Shown here piece by piece: positions 1-6,163 of a DNA stretch of 6,958 bases. The stretch is taken from NCBI GenBank assembly GCA_014379785.1, contig JACMLD010000515.1, positions 1 to 6,958 on the forward strand, read 5' to 3'. Position 1 is the first letter of the stretch; each line of letters begins with the position of its first letter. The translations under genes were made by a program, and so were the position numbers. The notes below the pieces were generated by a model. That model made no database searches, had not been told where the DNA came from, and was given only the letters and a program-made list of their open reading frames with translations. The stretch comes from Chitinophagaceae bacterium. Lineage in GTDB: Bacteria; Bacteroidota; Bacteroidia; Chitinophagales; Chitinophagaceae.

Positions 1-187
1 ACAGGCTGCAATACAATTCACCAATGTCATACAACGCAACTGCCGCTGCATTTTTATCCATCGGAAACTCTTTCATTTCCAGTTCTGCCTTTTCAATCTT
101 GCCGAAGGCAGCAACCGGTGGTTCTTTTTGTGAAAAGGCAGACAATGCCAGCGTCGTCACGAAGCATAGTGATAAAAATTTTCTCAT
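1..187 (-). CDS. DUF3857 family secreted protein, N-terminal fragment (gene E)
   Basis: The ATG at 187-185 opens a frame that runs off the left edge, so only the first 62 residues are visible. They begin with a typical signal peptide: Met-Arg-Lys, then a hydrophobic stretch to about residue 18, with likely cleavage near Ser19-Gln20. The mature part resembles the start of gene B: FGKI at residues 28-31, then an acidic/lysine stretch, DKNA at 44-47, AV at 49-50 and GE at 56-57. B has FGKI, DKNANAV and an SEVY segment at the same spacing. This is the usual opening of DUF3857/transglutaminase-like proteins in Bacteroidota (family knowledge). The gene starts 9 bases after the stop of gene A, with a C6 tract in the gap, so it is probably the next gene of the same operon. 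The DUF3857 body and any catalytic centre lie outside the window, so its activity cannot be judged. Family assignment rests on this short homology. Confidence 0.85.
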   Translation of the reverse strand, partial: MRKFLSLCFVTTLALSAFSQKEPPVAAFGKIEKAELEMKEFPMDKNAAAVALYDIGELYCSL

Positions 188-196
188 GTTGGGGGG

Positions 197-2098
197 TTAG
201 CTTTTTTTCCTGATTATAATTTTTTGGTTCAGGTCTTTGTTTACAGCAGTGAAAAACGTGGCCACTGCCTGATACTCACTGGCAGGCAGGCGATGGGAAA
301 GCAGTTTGAAATCAGATACCGACCAAATCGCATTCGTGTTTTCGTCGTACCAGAATCTCGCTGTATAGATTCCCTGTGTGCATTTCTTTTCCATATTGCC
401 AGGCATGGCGTCTACCATAAAATCTTTTGGAAGGTAAAAAACAGTTGTATCGGTTTTCTCAAATGGATGTTCAAAATAATAATCCAGTTTTCTGTTTTTA
501 CCATCCGGTAAAATTCCGTTTACCAGTTTGCGGACATTAAGCGGTAAAAACATTTTGGTTCCGCTTGAAAAATCCGGCATCTTTTCATACTGAAGTTTGA
601 TGATGGTATTGAAACCATCGGCACTGTCTTTTTTTTCTATCAGGAAATCATCCGGAGCTTTGAAACCAAGATAGTTTACCAGCACTCTTTTCTGGTCATC
701 CGGTGTGCGGCCGTGGAGACTTGAAATGAACATATCCTTGTATTCGCCCCTGGTGAAGACCCTCATTTCCGCCATTGCACCACCTTCTTCATCGAGTTGA
801 ATAACGGTCTTACTGATTGCAGTATTTGCGGAAGATTTGCTTTTTGGTGTCGAAACAAGCACACCACCGTTTTCTGTCAGAAGCAATGCATTTCTGTTTT
901 CGGTAAAGTTGCCCAGCACGCCAAAATCCAATGTGTTGCTGGTGCACTCCAGCCAGATGGTGTCTGAGGCGTTGGGCACACAGAGTATCATATGGTTAAA
1001 CTCCTGGGTAGGGAAATTGGGATCGGAAAGACCATTGTTTGCACCCGCGCTGATCAGCGCATGATGGCTTTTTACGCCAACACTCTTCAAGGCGGAATAC
1101 ATCAGGTTGCTGAGCGCCTTGCAATCTCCAAATTTTTTAGAATCGGTAAACTCAGCAGAGTAGGACTGAAAACCTCCGATGCCGAGTTGTATGCTTACGT
1201 AACGGAAATTCTTTTGCAGGTAGTTGTAAATCCTCGCTGTCTTCTCTTTGTCAGTACGCGCATCTTTTACCAGCTCCTGGAAAAATTTCTGCTTGGGAGC
1301 TGAGAGTGCGTCACGACCATTCTGAAGGTTGTAAGCCCAACGGCCGTAATTCTGCCAGTTGTCCATCTTGCCTTCATATCCATTATAAGAAAAATTATTC
1401 GGCGCAAGAGAAACGACCGGGTTACGAAAGTCAAAATCTGCCGTGCCCTCTTCCTTTTCAATGGCCTTGACATTATTGTATTTCCAGGTATACACCGTTT
1501 CGTCCGACGGGTTATTCACAACCGGCTTCTGGCTTGTATTAAAGGCCCGGAAGTGCATACCCGCCTCATTAGAAATCGTGGCAACAAAACGTGAATACTG
1601 CACACTCTCTTCATGACCGGCTATGGTGTAATCAGGATAAAACAAAGTTCCTCTGCGTTTGACTTCATAAGTATATTCAACAGTAACAGGATAGGATGCG
1701 GTGTTGATCATAAGATAGTTATAGTACGCATCGTCCATAAAACCAGAACCCACTGCCACAACTGTCAGATCCTTTTTGTTGTATTTCTGTTTCTGCTTGC
1801 CGAATGCGTCGAACACTTTTATTTCAACATCTGAAATACTTGTATGAGGGTCGGTATATTGATTGAATCCAAGAATATGGTCTCCTTTTTTGTTGAGCAC
1901 CGTATAGACCTGGTGAAATTTGATGGTGGATCTGTCTGTTCCTTTCACTTCAAAATCTATTTCCTCAAATCTCTTAACTACCGCTGCATTCGTCTTGAGC
2001 GAATCGGGGATAGAGGCAGCGGAATAATCGATGACCTGGGCTTCTACGGTCACCGCAGCAAACAAAAATGACAAAACGGGGATCAGGTTCTTTTTCAT
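197..2098 (-). CDS. Secreted DUF3857/transglutaminase-like protein with catalytic Cys and His (gene A)
   Basis: A 633-residue protein, counted from the ATG at 2098. An in-frame GTG at 2104 would add two residues; I prefer the ATG because it begins a standard signal peptide (MKKN, hydrophobic to about residue 18, cleavage near Ala20-Gln21). The DUF3857 domain covers roughly 45-205 and the transglutaminase-like core roughly 265-390. The core has the family signatures RYVSIQLGIGG (about 299-309), FGDCKALSN (323-331, Cys326), FNHMIL (367-372, His369) and WLECTS (382-387, Glu384). Cys326 and His369 match the thiol-protease/transglutaminase triad; Glu384 sits where many relatives have Asp. The rest is a beta-rich C-terminal domain, perhaps DUF3858, ending in a KIIIRKKS tail like the tails of B, C and D. 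Full length for the family. Substrate is unknown; cleavage or crosslinking of a peptide or amide bond is inferred from fold and triad. It follows gene B by 5 bases, suggesting coupled translation. Of the genes whose active site is visible, it alone looks catalytic. Confidence 0.95.
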   Translation of the reverse strand: MKKNLIPVLSFLFAAVTVEAQVIDYSAASIPDSLKTNAAVVKRFEEIDFEVKGTDRSTIKFHQVYTVLNKKGDHILGFNQYTDPHTSISDVEIKVFDAFGKQKQKYNKKDLTVVAVGSGFMDDAYYNYLMINTASYPVTVEYTYEVKRRGTLFYPDYTIAGHEESVQYSRFVATISNEAGMHFRAFNTSQKPVVNNPSDETVYTWKYNNVKAIEKEEGTADFDFRNPVVSLAPNNFSYNGYEGKMDNWQNYGRWAYNLQNGRDALSAPKQKFFQELVKDARTDKEKTARIYNYLQKNFRYVSIQLGIGGFQSYSAEFTDSKKFGDCKALSNLMYSALKSVGVKSHHALISAGANNGLSDPNFPTQEFNHMILCVPNASDTIWLECTSNTLDFGVLGNFTENRNALLLTENGGVLVSTPKSKSSANTAISKTVIQLDEEGGAMAEMRVFTRGEYKDMFISSLHGRTPDDQKRVLVNYLGFKAPDDFLIEKKDSADGFNTIIKLQYEKMPDFSSGTKMFLPLNVRKLVNGILPDGKNRKLDYYFEHPFEKTDTTVFYLPKDFMVDAMPGNMEKKCTQGIYTARFWYDENTNAIWSVSDFKLLSHRLPASEYQAVATFFTAVNKDLNQKIIIRKKS

Positions 2099-2103
2099 AT
2101 ACA

Positions 2104-4086
2104 CTAGGGTCTGGTTCGTTTTTTTATTACAATCTGTTCATTCAGGATACCGTACATTTTCTTCGAAAATTCCTGCAGGTCCTCATATTCGTCAAGGGTA
2201 TAAATGGGCTTTCTGTATTCAACAGACATTCTTACCGACAAAAGTCCATCCTGAGCCGACAGCGTTCGCTTGAGCACGATGCTGGTATCCGGCATGATGA
2301 GCTGAATGTTTTTTGGCAGCTCTTCAAAAACATAATTTTCAGGGATAGTGTAATTGCCGAAAATCTGGAAATTTTGTCTGGATGTAAAAAATACATCTGA
2401 GAATCTTTTATCCAGGATAAACGGATTTTCTTCAAGACCGCTGAACAGATTTATTTTAAAATACCGGTAGTCACCGGTAGCGGGAAGCGTATTTGAAAAA
2501 TCAAATTTTTCAACAAGCGGCAGCGAATCAATCTTGTGATTTTCTATCTGGAGCTTGTCATGTTTATAGCCCTGGTAATGTTTGCCATATATATCGTCTA
2601 CATACTTGTCATTGCCTTTTTCGAGCCTGCCGCTTTTTCCAAGTCTTGCGTAATCAAAATTGCTGATACTCGCCTGACCGCTCAAATCGCCAGCTTTGTC
2701 TACATCGGCAGTAATGATTACAATTCGTTTGAAAAGCTGCATTTCATCCCAGATATCGAACCAGTCCCCGCCGAAGTTCATCACATTTGCCGGCTGATTC
2801 TTTTCAGGAAACAGCAAACCCTGCGAGTACATTACATCGTGGGGAATGAGACCGGGTGCAGTGTATTTTTCGGTTGCATCCAGTACATATACTTTTTCGT
2901 CGATGGTAACATGAGCAAGCAATCTGTTGAACTGATCATAATCCGGAATGACCATATTTACGAGGCCGTGTTCGGTGCTGCTGGCCAGCATTGGCCTTAC
3001 TTTGAGCTTTGCTTCTTTCAACAGTGAAATGAGGATCATATTTACCTCACCCTGCGTGCCTGTTTTTTCCTTCCAGGCTTTTTTCATTCCTTCTTCGGCC
3101 AGGTAGTTGTCCCGGTTATTGCATGCCATGTTCTTTCTGACATAATTGTAGACCATTTTCATTCGTCTGAGAGGATCTTTAACTGTGGCCAGCTGGGCAT
3201 CGAGTTCCTCTGTCCCGGAAAGATTTTTATAGAACTGCATGCCAAAATCATTGTCCTGGTTGAGTCTGTCTGTGAGTTGACCCCAACTAGGCGTCAGATT
3301 TTGCCGCTGCGAACCGCTGAATTTCGCTGATAATAGTTTGAGCTCTACACGCTGCAAATAATCATATATGCAACTGAGATAGGGCTCATCCCTAAGCCCG
3401 GGAATATCTGTCATCACATAGGTTCTGATTTGTCTGTCCTTTCTGCTTTGATCCTGGAACTGTACAGGAAGTGTACACAACGCCGAGGTTGCAATTTCAA
3501 GTTCATTTTGAAAACTGACTGTATATCGACTTAGTTTCACGGGAATATCAGCCTGAAAATACCAGTTCCTCGAACGCAAATAGCTCGTCTCGCGCTGAAA
3601 TTTATATTCGATGATGCTGCCGGGTTTTACATCAGGAAAGCTGAAAGCAATCTCCGCCTGATCCCGACTGTTTCTCTTTTCGAAAATGGAAGCATTGTCC
3701 AATTTTGAAATGGTGACCTCACCATTCGGCGAAATATTATAGGTCTGAGCACTAATGTTCTTTATTTTTTCCAGATTTCCTGCTCTTGAGTAGAGGAGAT
3801 GAATATCGCCCTGTCCAACCCCCTTTTCATTCAATATTTTTATCCTCATTCGTTCTTCGGTGACCGTATAGAAGTTGCCCTTGTTGTTCAAATAACTAAA
3901 AGAGAAATAAACTTCCGAAGTGGAGAATAAAATAACTGCATTTGCATTCTTGTCGAATTCGCATTGTTTAAGTGCGATTTCGTCTGGCCGTATTTTGCCG
4001 AAAGCTGGTACGGTTGTGTCTTTCTGGGCATTTACAGACAATGCTGCCATAATGCAAATAGTCAGTGTGGGGATTCTCAGGTTCAA
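2104..4086 (-). CDS. Secreted DUF3857 protein with degenerate transglutaminase-like domain, probable pseudoenzyme (gene B)
   Basis: A 660-residue protein. The best start is a TTG at 4086, 10 bases after gene C's stop: it gives a complete signal peptide (hydrophobic to about residue 18, cleavage near Ala20-Gln21). The next in-frame ATG, at 4050, would remove most of that peptide, and no in-frame ATG lies between the C stop and the TTG. DUF3857 spans about 70-230, including an IPGLRDEP motif (228-235) and DYLQRVEL (242-249). The transglutaminase-like domain spans about 265-405. Against gene A, the Cys position is Gln345 (in KTGTQGEVN), the His position is Arg388 (in DQFNRLLAHV) and the Asp is kept as Asp403 (in YVLDATE). 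The fold looks preserved but thiol catalysis should be lost. The C-terminal half carries a DYAR motif (478-481), an NLFSGL...NPF...RFSD block (546-564) and an NEQIVIKK tail. A binding or scaffolding role is inference. Its TAG stop shares a base with gene A's alternative GTG start. Confidence 0.93.
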   Translation of the reverse strand: MNLRIPTLTICIMAALSVNAQKDTTVPAFGKIRPDEIALKQCEFDKNANAVILFSTSEVYFSFSYLNNKGNFYTVTEERMRIKILNEKGVGQGDIHLLYSRAGNLEKIKNISAQTYNISPNGEVTISKLDNASIFEKRNSRDQAEIAFSFPDVKPGSIIEYKFQRETSYLRSRNWYFQADIPVKLSRYTVSFQNELEIATSALCTLPVQFQDQSRKDRQIRTYVMTDIPGLRDEPYLSCIYDYLQRVELKLLSAKFSGSQRQNLTPSWGQLTDRLNQDNDFGMQFYKNLSGTEELDAQLATVKDPLRRMKMVYNYVRKNMACNNRDNYLAEEGMKKAWKEKTGTQGEVNMILISLLKEAKLKVRPMLASSTEHGLVNMVIPDYDQFNRLLAHVTIDEKVYVLDATEKYTAPGLIPHDVMYSQGLLFPEKNQPANVMNFGGDWFDIWDEMQLFKRIVIITADVDKAGDLSGQASISNFDYARLGKSGRLEKGNDKYVDDIYGKHYQGYKHDKLQIENHKIDSLPLVEKFDFSNTLPATGDYRYFKINLFSGLEENPFILDKRFSDVFFTSRQNFQIFGNYTIPENYVFEELPKNIQLIMPDTSIVLKRTLSAQDGLLSVRMSVEYRKPIYTLDEYEDLQEFSKKMYGILNEQIVIKKRTRP

Positions 4087-4096
4087 GGATGGTAGT

Positions 4097-6025
4097 TTAT
4101 GGGTTGGCGATTTTTTTCAAAACAATCTGTTCATTGAGCACATCAAACATTCTTTTATAGAATTCTTTCACGTCCGGATATTCCTCCGAGGGAAAGTGAC
4201 TTTTGTTCCAGAGAATTTCAAATGTGCAGATGAATTTTTCTTTTACAGGCTGGCTGATCTTTCGTGTAATGTCGATGCTGCGATCTGGTGTCACCATACG
4301 AATTGATTTTGGCGCTGCATCGATTGAATATCCTGCTGGCAGATCATACTCTACTGAGACGTAAATATGTTGTCTGAAACCGTAATTGATGTCTGAAAAT
4401 CTTTTTGCTGACGAAAATGGATTTGTTTTCAATCCGGAGAACAGGTTGACCGGAGCAAAAAGATAATCGCCGGTAACTACGGCAGGCAAAGAAAAGTTGA
4501 ACTCGTGCTGGAGGGCTCCGGATTCTGTTGTGTCATTGACTGTGTTGAAATCGTACATCGTCAGGTTCTCGCCATACGGCCGGAAGTATTTATCAGAGTA
4601 TTTTGTTTCGTCACGTCTGAATTGTTCAAGTCTTCTTACCCTCGCATAATCTGTGCTGCTTGTTTTAGCATGCCCGGTGATGACATTGTCTTTGCCGATT
4701 GCAGTTTTTACAAAGATGCTGTCGCGGTAAATATTCATGTTATCGGAAATCGTCACGATTCCACCGGTTTTTTTATTCACCACATAGGCTGTGGTATTCA
4801 GCACGGAATAGGGGGTAAGCGTCACTGGAGTGATCCTGTCGCATGCATCGAGGTAGTACTTCTGACCGTCGATATCTACCACGGCATACACGCCGTTGAA
4901 CTGATCAAGATAGGGATACGATGTATTCACCCTGCCATGATCTCTCTCGCTGATCAGCATAGGGTCTGCTTTCAGACCCGCCTGCCTGAGCAGGTTGACC
5001 AGAATAAGGTTTATGTCTGCAATGCTGCCTGATTTTTTTGTCCAGGCAGATTTGACGCCATCGGCGGTATATTTTCCGTAAAATCCGTTCCAGCCCATGC
5101 TGTTGGAAACATATTTGTGAACGTTCTTCAATCGGTCTGTCTGGTCAGATATCCCTTTCCATGTTTTGATTATTTCTTCGGTGCCCGTGAGATTTTTATC
5201 CAGTTGCCTGCCGAATTGTTCTTCATTTGACAGTTCGCGTGAAACCTCCTCCCAGGAGTTGAGGTATTTTTTCATGTTACCTCCACCTGCGTCATACTGT
5301 GCCAGCTGAAACAAAACCTGCTGGAGATAATCTTTTCTCGAATCTATAAATGGTTCGTCGACCAGGCCAGGAATATTCTGCATGGCAAACTCAATGGTAC
5401 CGTTCTGAGCATTTTGTTTTATGTCGATTTCGTAATCGGGATGTTTTTGTACTCGGTACTGGAATGCAGTATTTGGCAGAATGGCCAGAAAATACCGGCT
5501 TTTGATCACTGGTATTTCATCCTGAAAGCTCCAGTCTTCGAGGGCAAAATAACTTTTTTGAACACTGCGGTACTTGTATTCGATGATGGAGCCGGCGCGC
5601 ACACTGGGAAAAGGAATTCTTATTTCACTGTAATACGTATTTCGTTTTGTATTGAATACCGTTTTCCGGTCAAGCTTTATGGTTTTGCGCGAGTAATCCT
5701 TTTCTGTGTTGTAAACAAAACCTTCGATATCATCTATGAATTCAAAATTGTCTTTTGAGTAATAAGGAATGGACACATCGGCCATTCCGATTCCTTTGTC
5801 CTTTAAAATCTTCAGTCTTACATGATGGTAAGTGATCAGATTGTTTTGATCATTATACATCGAATGCGCTTCCTTTACCAGGTAAACGGCATCTGCATCG
5901 GGGTCGAAGGGGCATGAAAAGTAGTTGTAATCTTCGTTGGTGACATTCCCATAACTGGTGAATTCCTGCGCGAAGGAGTCTGATGCCGCTAGCAGCAGCA
6001 CCCAAATGAGTAGTCTACGGTTCAT
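4097..6025 (-). CDS. Secreted DUF3857 protein with degenerate transglutaminase-like domain, probable pseudoenzyme (gene C)
   Basis: A 642-residue protein starting at the ATG at 6025; an in-frame TGA two codons upstream fixes the start region. The signal peptide is clear: MNRR, hydrophobic to about residue 14, cleavage near Ala19-Gln20. DUF3857 spans about 55-220, with AGSIIEYKY (144-152) and NIPGLVDEP (217-225). The transglutaminase-like domain spans about 260-395. The helix that normally bears the nucleophile is still recognisable (SGSIADINLILVNLLRQAGL, 332-351) but has Ile335 at the Cys position; Gly378 replaces the His (DQFNGVY); Asp393 remains (YYLDACD). Thiol catalysis is therefore unlikely. 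The C-terminal half has DYAR (459-462), an NLFSGL...NPF...RFSD block (527-545) and an NEQIVLKK tail, all shared with B and D. It is the first gene of the probable C-B-A-E operon; a 138-bp gap separates it from its close paralogue D. It is full length and unbroken, so it looks maintained rather than decaying. Function unknown. Confidence 0.94.
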   Translation of the reverse strand: MNRRLLIWVLLLAASDSFAQEFTSYGNVTNEDYNYFSCPFDPDADAVYLVKEAHSMYNDQNNLITYHHVRLKILKDKGIGMADVSIPYYSKDNFEFIDDIEGFVYNTEKDYSRKTIKLDRKTVFNTKRNTYYSEIRIPFPSVRAGSIIEYKYRSVQKSYFALEDWSFQDEIPVIKSRYFLAILPNTAFQYRVQKHPDYEIDIKQNAQNGTIEFAMQNIPGLVDEPFIDSRKDYLQQVLFQLAQYDAGGGNMKKYLNSWEEVSRELSNEEQFGRQLDKNLTGTEEIIKTWKGISDQTDRLKNVHKYVSNSMGWNGFYGKYTADGVKSAWTKKSGSIADINLILVNLLRQAGLKADPMLISERDHGRVNTSYPYLDQFNGVYAVVDIDGQKYYLDACDRITPVTLTPYSVLNTTAYVVNKKTGGIVTISDNMNIYRDSIFVKTAIGKDNVITGHAKTSSTDYARVRRLEQFRRDETKYSDKYFRPYGENLTMYDFNTVNDTTESGALQHEFNFSLPAVVTGDYLFAPVNLFSGLKTNPFSSAKRFSDINYGFRQHIYVSVEYDLPAGYSIDAAPKSIRMVTPDRSIDITRKISQPVKEKFICTFEILWNKSHFPSEEYPDVKEFYKRMFDVLNEQIVLKKIANP

Positions 6026-6039
6026 AATTCAGAGTGTTA

Positions 6040-6055
6040 GCCGGGTCTTTCCGGC
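6040..6055 (-). promoter_or_regulatory. Short GC hairpin in the leader of gene C
   Basis: The minus strand reads GCCGG, a six-base loop (AAAGAC), then CCGGC: a perfect 5-bp all-GC stem 14 bases upstream of gene C's ATG. No T-run follows, so it is not an intrinsic terminator. In an AT-rich gap it stands out and could influence ribosome access or mRNA stability, but the role is inferred and chance is possible. Confidence 0.25.
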
Positions 6056-6066
6056 GACAAAATATC

Positions 6067-6094
6067 AAAAAAACTGGTGAAAGCCAGCTATTTA
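6067..6094 (-). terminator. Candidate rho-independent terminator after gene D
   Basis: On the minus strand CTGG (6087-6084) pairs with CCAG (6077-6074) around a CTTTCA loop, followed at once by seven T (6073-6067). The stem can extend outward through a G-T wobble and A-T pairs that use part of the T-run, with one T-T mismatch. It lies about 76 bases after D's stop and before C's start, where termination of D would be expected. The GC core is only 4 bp, so strength is uncertain. Confidence 0.4.
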
Positions 6095-6163
6095 GACTAA
6101 AATAACGGCATGAAATTCAAAAACATGATTTAGATTATGTATCTCTGCCTGATTGCCATGTCT

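Larger units (their letters stand above)
6026..6163. other. Intergenic gap between genes D and C
   Basis: This 138-bp stretch is the only gap of any size in the window. It is AT-rich and has no credible reading frame. On the minus strand it holds a hairpin followed by a T-run (candidate terminator for D, 6067-6094) and then a short GC-rich hairpin in the leader of C (6040-6055). A promoter for the C-B-A-E operon is expected here if D terminates, but I find no convincing Bacteroidota promoter with both elements (-33 TTTG and -7 TAnnTTTG) at the normal spacing. A partial -7-like TATTTTG lies at 6064-6058. Confidence 0.7.

Noticed and set aside
191..196. G6 tract (C6 on the coding strand) between A's stop and E's start, as a phase-variation switch
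   Set aside because: Six bases is short, it lies in a 9-base spacer where slippage would not shift a frame, and nothing else supports switching.
2536..3027. Plus-strand open frame of 163 codons opposite gene B with a hydrophobic start
   Set aside because: The hydrophobic N-terminus comes from reading the complement of B's coding sequence. It overlaps B's conserved core and shows no family resemblance.
4048..4050. ATG as an alternative start for gene B
   Set aside because: It would leave only about eight residues before the cleavage site, destroying the signal peptide that the TTG at 4086 completes.
3920..4306. Plus-strand open frame spanning the C-B junction
   Set aside because: It is antisense to the end of C and the signal peptide of B, with no recognisable product.
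4505..5032. Plus-strand open frame of 175 codons opposite gene C
   Set aside because: It lies wholly antisense to a conserved domain with strong paralogue support, its translation has no recognisable domain, and it has no leader or partner. It looks like a shadow of gene C.
5033..5039. Seven-base homopolymer in gene C just ahead of the missing Cys position, as a possible frameshift explaining the loss
   Set aside because: The frame stays in register on both sides: the nucleophile helix and all later blocks align with A, B and D, so Ile335 is a true substitution.
6058..6064. TATTTTG on the minus strand as a Bacteroidota -7 promoter element for gene C
   Set aside because: It is one base short of the TAnnTTTG consensus and no TTTG-like -33 element lies at the normal spacing, so it is mentioned only within the gap.
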